Source: Plazaster borealis (lineage: Eukaryota; Echinodermata; Asteroidea; Forcipulatida; Labidiasteridae). Taken from it: a stretch of 64,000 bases of DNA. The first letter of the stretch is position 1, and every line of letters begins with the position of its first letter. A program made the translations under genes and the position numbers. Shown here piece by piece: positions 59,191 through 64,000 of this stretch. Below the pieces are notes generated by a model, which saw only the letters and a program-made list of their open reading frames with translations, was not told the DNA's origin and did no database searches. Location of the stretch: the NCBI GenBank assembly GCA_021014325.1, contig CM037462.1, positions 8,228,501-8,292,500 of the forward strand, given 5' to 3'.

Positions 59191-61836
59191 CTACGACATG
59201 TATCTTATCCTCATAGTAGGATTGAAGTTTCCCTGGGCCACCTGGTGGAACACAGTTTTCAGGAGTACTCGATCACCCGGAGCCAGTGATGTATTCATCG
59301 CTTTTCTGTCATAATACACCTTTCCTTTGGCTGCTGATTTCTCCGCACTCTTCCGAGCTAATTCATATGCCTCTTTCATGCGATCCTTCCACTTGTCTAC
59401 ATAATCGTCTCGGTTCTTGGTGGAGTCCGATTGGCCGGGAGACAGTCCAAATGCCAAGTCCACAGGAAGACGTGGTGATCGTCCGAAGAGAAGATAGTGT
59501 GGTGAAAATCCAGTGGTTTCATGTTGGGTATTATTGTAGGCATGCACTACCTTGTTCAGATGGTGTTTCCACTCATGTTTTTGGTTTTCTGTTAGTGTCC
59601 GTAGCATCGATAAAAGAGTTTGATTGAATCTCTCCACTTGACCATTGCCTTGCGGGTGGTATGGGGTAGTGTGTGAACCATCGACTGCTGACAATTTTCC
59701 CAATCTCCGAAACAGATGATTCTCAAATTCACGCCCTTGATCATGATGTAGACGTTTAGGGTACCCAAATCGAAGGATGAAGTCATTATAGATCTTGTCT
59801 GCTGCAGTACGTCCTAATTTGTTGGTAGTTGGGTATGCTTGAGCGAAGTGTGTGAAGTGATCTATGACCACGAGAATATACTCAAAACCTCCAGTACTGC
59901 GTTCTAGATGTAGAAAATCAATACTGACGAGTTCAAATGGCTCTGTGGTGACAATACTCATCATTGGTGCTCGGACTGGTTTGGGCGGTTTCTTCTGTCG
60001 GATACAATGGCATTGTTTGGTGACATAGTTTTCAATGAAGGTTTCCATGTGTGGCCAGTAGCAGCGTTCACGTGCAAGATGAAGAACCCTATCAGTGGCT
60101 AGATGACCCATGTTGTCATGTAGTTCTCTACAAAACACTGACCTCCATTTCGGGGGAACAACCAGTTGCGTTTTCGTCTTGGTTTTCCGCTGTAGAATTC
60201 CATCGGCATCCACCTCCATTTTCTTCCATTCGTGCATCATCAAAGTTGTGTCTGGTACTTCTCCTCTTCGTTCAGCTCGTGTTGGCCATCGACCTTTCGA
60301 TTTATACTGTAAGAATCGTGCAATTGCTGGATCCTCTTGTTGGGCTACTTTGATTTCCTGCTTAGAGGACGGTTGAGTAGTCTCAATTGGTTCAGGTTGG
60401 GCATCATTGTTGTCCACTATATTGCAGCTAACAGCCAGTGAATTTAACAGTGCAAAGTCTGGTCTCTGTTGCATTTGAATGCCATGTACAGTCGCTGCCA
60501 TCATCGTGGGGGAGATTTCTTCTGTGCAAAGATCTTCAAACCTTTTTGGCTCTAGTGGCATGCGTGAAAGAGCATCAGCATCACCATTCTCCCTGCCTGG
60601 TCTGTACTTTATTGTGAAGTTGTAGTCTGCTAATTCTCCAACCCACCGGTGTCCGATTGCATTCAGCTTAGCCGTACTTAGTATGTAGGTGAGGGGATTG
60701 TTGTCGGTGTAGACAGTGAAGGATTTGGCATAATGCAAGTAATCACGAAAATGATCGGTGACCGCCCACTTAAGTGCCAAAAACTCGAGTTTACCTGAAT
60801 GCAAATGGTAGTTCTTTTCAGCTGGGGACAAGGCTCTGGATCCATATGCTATCACTTGTAGTCGTCCTTCTGACTGTTGTTGATACAGTACTGCACCGAG
60901 GCCATCTTGGGATGCATCTGTGTGCACAATGAACGGGAGGTTGAAATTTGGGTAACCCATTACTGGAGTCGAAGACAGTTCATCAAGAAAGGTATTTATC
61001 ACTTCTTGGTGCCTAGGTAGCCACTGAATTGGTGTACTCGATGGAGTCTGGCCTCCCTTCGTTGGCTTTGGTTTCTTCGGTTGTCGTCCCCCTCTGTGAT
61101 TTGAGGTTGATTCCTTGGTGTGACTCGGGTCAGGGGTAAGAAGTGTATACAAAGGCTTTGCTCGCTTTGCATAATCCTTCAAGTAGCGACGATAGTATCC
61201 GGTTAAACCAAGTAGCTTCCGTAACTCTCCTACTGTCTTTGGTGTCTTCTGTTTCAAACTCTGAAGAGCATCCGTGTCTTTAGGGTCAGGTTTGTAGCCT
61301 TCTGATGTGATAATCCTCCCTAGGTAGCGAACCTCTGACTGGAATAAATGGCATTTACTCGCTTTAAGTTTCAGTCCATGTTGACGTACCCGTTGGAGGA
61401 CAGTCTGAAGGTTTTGAACATGCTCTTCAAAACTGGCACTGTAAACTATTACGTCGTCTAGGTAGACTTCACAAATGGTGTGGTTCAGTCCATCCAGAAT
61501 ACTCTCCATACACCGCTGGTAGGTTGCTGGTGCATTCTTCAAGCCAAATGGTATTCGCACCCATTCATGTAGGCCCCAGGGGGTAACAAATGCTGTCATG
61601 TGTCTGCTCTCTTCACTCATGTACCCCTGATGGTAGGCTTTTCCTTGATCTAGTGTGCTAAACCATTTCTTCCCTCCTAAGCCATCAAGGACATCTTGTA
61701 TGCGTGGTATTGGGTGACGGTCTGGTATCGTTTTTCTATTTAATTCTCGGAAGTCTACGCACAGTCTGAGCCCACCACACTTCTTGCGTACACAAACGAC
61801 AGGAGAGGCATGGGGGAAATCGATTTCACAATCCAC
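59191..61836 (-). CDS. pol: Gypsy pol: reverse transcriptase, RNase H, integrase
   Basis: An 881-codon frame. [34 protein letters not shown] and the catalytic YLDD at 125-128. RNase H: Asp307 (HTDASQDG), Glu351, Asp378 (YTDNNPL) and Asp421 (DADALSRM) are all present. Integrase: H...H in [12 protein letters not shown], a zinc-knuckle Cys pair spaced oddly (QCHC rather than CxxC), then the DDE triad in [20 protein letters not shown] and QVERFNQ. A Lys/Pro/Ser-rich insert (about 236-270) separates RT and RNase H. The real reading frame enters from the protease ORF through a frame break, so the listed ATG is not a true start. Confidence 0.92.
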   Translation of the reverse strand: MDCEIDFPHASPVVCVRKKCGGLRLCVDFRELNRKTIPDRHPIPRIQDVLDGLGGKKWFSTLDQGKAYHQGYMSEESRHMTAFVTPWGLHEWVRIPFGLKNAPATYQRCMESILDGLNHTICEVYLDDVIVYSASFEEHVQNLQTVLQRVRQHGLKLKASKCHLFQSEVRYLGRIITSEGYKPDPKDTDALQSLKQKTPKTVGELRKLLGLTGYYRRYLKDYAKRAKPLYTLLTPDPSHTKESTSNHRGGRQPKKPKPTKGGQTPSSTPIQWLPRHQEVINTFLDELSSTPVMGYPNFNLPFIVHTDASQDGLGAVLYQQQSEGRLQVIAYGSRALSPAEKNYHLHSGKLEFLALKWAVTDHFRDYLHYAKSFTVYTDNNPLTYILSTAKLNAIGHRWVGELADYNFTIKYRPGRENGDADALSRMPLEPKRFEDLCTEEISPTMMAATVHGIQMQQRPDFALLNSLAVSCNIVDNNDAQPEPIETTQPSSKQEIKVAQQEDPAIARFLQYKSKGRWPTRAERRGEVPDTTLMMHEWKKMEVDADGILQRKTKTKTQLVVPPKWRSVFCRELHDNMGHLATDRVLHLARERCYWPHMETFIENYVTKQCHCIRQKKPPKPVRAPMMSIVTTEPFELVSIDFLHLERSTGGFEYILVVIDHFTHFAQAYPTTNKLGRTAADKIYNDFILRFGYPKRLHHDQGREFENHLFRRLGKLSAVDGSHTTPYHPQGNGQVERFNQTLLSMLRTLTENQKHEWKHHLNKVVHAYNNTQHETTGFSPHYLLFGRSPRLPVDLAFGLSPGQSDSTKNRDDYVDKWKDRMKEAYELARKSAEKSAAKGKVYYDRKAMNTSLAPGDRVLLKTVFHQVAQGNFNPTMRIRYMS

Positions 61837-63110
61837 TCTCGCTCCATTAGGTCCTGGATATAAGCCTTGACTTCCTGGTACAGTGGTCTTGGGATGGATT
61901 GGTACATCTTTTGGACGGGGATATGATCTGTTAATTTAATTTTCATCTTAAGGTCTGGAATGGTACCAATATCTTTGTCATCTTTGGCGAAAGTCGCTGA
62001 CTCATCCCGTAACATCTGCCAGACTACTTCCTTCTGTGAATTTGTCAAGTTAGCCAGCTCAAATGGTGGGTCCCATGGCCGGGACTCAGTTGCCGAAGAA
62101 TTTGACGTCTGACTTGGTTTGGTTGTAGCTTCAGCTTGCATGGTGTTGACAGTAGCATTGTGTTCTGTGGTTTGGTTAGACGGAGATGCTATACGACCAG
62201 AACAAACTGATCGCACTAACTGGAGATTTCCCAGCAGTGTGCGTGGTGCTAAGTCAATGTCTTTACTGGTCTGGTTTCTCACAGGAATCTTTATACAGCT
62301 AGATGAACCTCTTTGTAGCTCCAACACGCTCTCGTCAATCACCAGGCCGTCTGGTAAACCACTCAGCTCTGAGGGTTCAAACACAGTGATTAACTTCTCT
62401 CGCAGTGGGCCATGACGCACTCTACACTTGACATCTACTGTTGTGTTTTGGGGAATGATTAGTGTTGACCTTCCAGTTTTAACGGGGCCAAAATCATCAG
62501 GATTGTTGTTGCGGATCAGGTTGACAATTGCCTCAGTGTTGCTTTGCTTTACATGTGGTAATGTGAATGCCATCAGCTGGGGTAAGTCAACATCATTGGT
62601 ATGCTGGATCACCTCTTCAATTACATTGTAACCAATGATTGGTTCTGCCATCGTGTTGGTCGTCACAAGGAATGGGACAGTCAGGATATCGGTCATTGTC
62701 GTGTGCTGTTTTGGAAATCTTACTTCTAGTGCCACCCATCCATCGTACGGTACAGATGTTCCATTTGCAGCAGTCAGTTGTAGGTCTGGTGTTGCTAACT
62801 TCTCAATGGCTAACAGTGGAACATCTGGGAGGTTCGCCTTTAACCATTGACTGGACAAGATGGAGACTTGGGCACCAGTGTCCCATAAAACTTGTGTCGG
62901 TTGTTTCTGGATGGTGCAATTAACCAAACATCGTCTTCCGACTAGTTGTGTGAGCTTGTCCTGGGTTTTGGGGGTTATGTGACAGATCATAGTGGTGTTT
63001 ATTTCATTGGTCAGGATTGATGATGCAGTTGCATTTCGCTGGGACTTCTGCTGAGGAACGGTTACTTCCTGTCCCCTGGAGGCAACCGTGGTCCGTTTCC
63101 CTGACGACAT
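61755..63110 (-). CDS. pol: Gypsy pol: protease region
   Basis: A 451-codon frame in -1 relation to gag and overlapping its end. The aspartic protease motif is [11 protein letters not shown] (Asp77-Thr-Gly). The C-terminal part ([11 protein letters not shown]) is the start of the RT domain. The frame then leaves the RT frame at a run of five C at about 61811-61815, consistent with loss of one base. Confidence 0.88.
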   Translation of the reverse strand: MSSGKRTTVASRGQEVTVPQQKSQRNATASSILTNEINTTMICHITPKTQDKLTQLVGRRCLVNCTIQKQPTQVLWDTGAQVSILSSQWLKANLPDVPLLAIEKLATPDLQLTAANGTSVPYDGWVALEVRFPKQHTTMTDILTVPFLVTTNTMAEPIIGYNVIEEVIQHTNDVDLPQLMAFTLPHVKQSNTEAIVNLIRNNNPDDFGPVKTGRSTLIIPQNTTVDVKCRVRHGPLREKLITVFEPSELSGLPDGLVIDESVLELQRGSSSCIKIPVRNQTSKDIDLAPRTLLGNLQLVRSVCSGRIASPSNQTTEHNATVNTMQAEATTKPSQTSNSSATESRPWDPPFELANLTNSQKEVVWQMLRDESATFAKDDKDIGTIPDLKMKIKLTDHIPVQKMYQSIPRPLYQEVKAYIQDLMEREWIVKSISPMPLLSFVYARSVVGSDCA

Positions 63111-64000
63111 CCACGAGCAATGTGATTTTCACCTCCGCACTTGTAGCAATGTCGGCACTCATCTCCCTTGCCGTTCTCCTGACAGCTCGTACATCCCCTT
63201 GGTCGAGTGGATGGTGGTCGTGGATCGCTTCTGTATGGGGAGGGCTTACTCATAGACTCCTTCAATGAGGCCACACACGCCGTCAATTCTTGTAGTCCTG
63301 CCGCCAGCTGTTGAATTTGAGTGGACTCTGCAGATTTTTGTGGGGGTTGCACCTGATCAGTCGAGCCGTTGGTAGCCATGGTGATTGAACTAACTTTGGT
63401 TTTGGGAATCCTCTTAAGCGATCTCTTTTCTTCAAGGCTCACCACCGCATTCAGTTTTTCCAGAAGATCTTCGTCGGAGATATTTGGGTCTTGTAGGTAT
63501 TGGCGCATCTCTCCCTTCAGACTTCCACTTAAGCCGGTCCTCAGTGTCTGGATGAACGTGCTTTGGACCAGGTTAGTGTCGTATCTCAGGGGGGATTGGT
63601 CTTCTTGAGAGGCAAAAATTACCTTCTGACGAAGACTCATAGCCCGGATCAAGAAGTTGTGTGGCGATTCTTTCTGGTCCTGAGACGCTGCAACCAATTC
63701 CTGATAAATATCAATGGCGTCACGTTCCTTGAAATGGGCCCTCAAAATTCGGCGGAGCTGAGGGAGTGTAACTTCTGGCCTTCCTTCCAAGTAGCTCCTG
63801 AGAGGTACCCCTGGCGCCACTGCCCTGGTAACTGCAGAAATCACCTCTCTGGCTTTATATCCCTTCTGAAGGGCGTCCTCTATCTGTCGAGCCAGACTGT
63901 TAAATGACAATTTATCTGGTTGACCCGAAGTTCCGATCTGCCCCTGAATCTTTAGCTCCCTCCGTGCTAGGGTCACTGTGGCCGCCGCTGGGTCTAACTG
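63062..64000 (-). CDS. gag: Gypsy gag, open at the window edge
   Basis: The frame is open to the right edge, so the start is not seen. Capsid-like helices (FKERDAIDIYQELVAASQ, PHNFLIRAMSLRQKV) are followed by a coiled stretch and one zinc knuckle [14 protein letters not shown] (C-x2-C-x4-H-x4-C). It ends in a stop at 63062. The pol overlap of about 50 bases in -1 frame suits programmed -1 frameshifting, which is common in this group. Confidence 0.9.
   Translation of the reverse strand, partial: QLDPAAATVTLARRELKIQGQIGTSGQPDKLSFNSLARQIEDALQKGYKAREVISAVTRAVAPGVPLRSYLEGRPEVTLPQLRRILRAHFKERDAIDIYQELVAASQDQKESPHNFLIRAMSLRQKVIFASQEDQSPLRYDTNLVQSTFIQTLRTGLSGSLKGEMRQYLQDPNISDEDLLEKLNAVVSLEEKRSLKRIPKTKVSSITMATNGSTDQVQPPQKSAESTQIQQLAAGLQELTACVASLKESMSKPSPYRSDPRPPSTRPRGCTSCQENGKGDECRHCYKCGGENHIARGCRQGNGPRLPPGDRK

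Larger units (their letters stand above)
57547..64000 (-). mobile_element. Ty3/Gypsy-like LTR retrotransposon, 5' end outside window
   Basis: Reading on minus from the right edge: gag with CCHC knuckle, protease, RT, RNase H, integrase, an acidic C-terminal region, a polypurine tract and the 3' LTR. The domain order (IN after RNase H) defines the Ty3/Gypsy group. Frame breaks after protease, near the end of integrase and again soon after make this copy unable to encode an intact polyprotein as read. It lies upstream of, and in the same orientation as, the visible EF-hand exons, perhaps in an intron of that gene. Confidence 0.93.

Noticed and set aside
59286..63907. Plus-strand ORFs inside the retrotransposon
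   Set aside because: Antisense shadows of gag and pol without domain content.

Overview
This looks like nuclear DNA of a marine invertebrate deuterostome, most likely an echinoderm. The window is AT-rich, genes are split into short exons with consensus GT/AG borders, and introns and spacers are full of short fold-back elements and tRNA-derived SINEs. No operons, RBS-led ORFs or bacterial features were seen. The echinoderm assignment is an inference from the repeats and from the deuterostome-style receptor; no species marker is present.

Layout: (1) 1-5315, plus strand: the last five exons of a leucine-rich-repeat protein gene whose start lies left of the window. (2) 8.3-36.7 kb, minus strand: a receptor tyrosine-kinase-like gene convergent with gene 1. 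Thirteen coding exons, joined by matching splice phase, give an open frame of exactly 840 codons. Its order is signal peptide, laminin N-terminal (LamNT) domain, complete 8-Cys laminin-type EGF, EGF, partial EGF, one transmembrane helix, tyrosine-kinase-like domain. The kinase lacks the catalytic HRD Asp, has a degraded Gly loop and an altered APE motif, so it is predicted to be a pseudokinase. A separate signal-peptide exon at 31.8-31.9 kb ends in the same phase as the laminin-EGF exon and could start a short isoform without the laminin part. (3) 36.7-49.9 kb: repeat-rich spacer with a 17-bp minisatellite and several fold-back elements. (4) 49.9-56.1 kb, minus strand: the 3' part of an EF-hand protein gene. 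(5) 56.4-64 kb, minus strand: a Ty3/Gypsy-like LTR retrotransposon with gag, protease, RT, RNase H and integrase, frame-broken in several places and cut by the right window edge.

The main discovery candidate is the netrin/laminin-like ectodomain fused to a membrane-spanning pseudokinase. By family knowledge, LamNT domains self-associate in basement membranes and netrin-type LamNT-LE units bind receptors. A kinase-dead receptor with this ectodomain would be an unusual matrix-sensing or co-receptor design. I know of no named vertebrate family with this architecture, but I could not search databases.

All exon models rest on reading frames, splice consensus, phase matching and domain signatures read by eye. 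No transcript evidence is available here.
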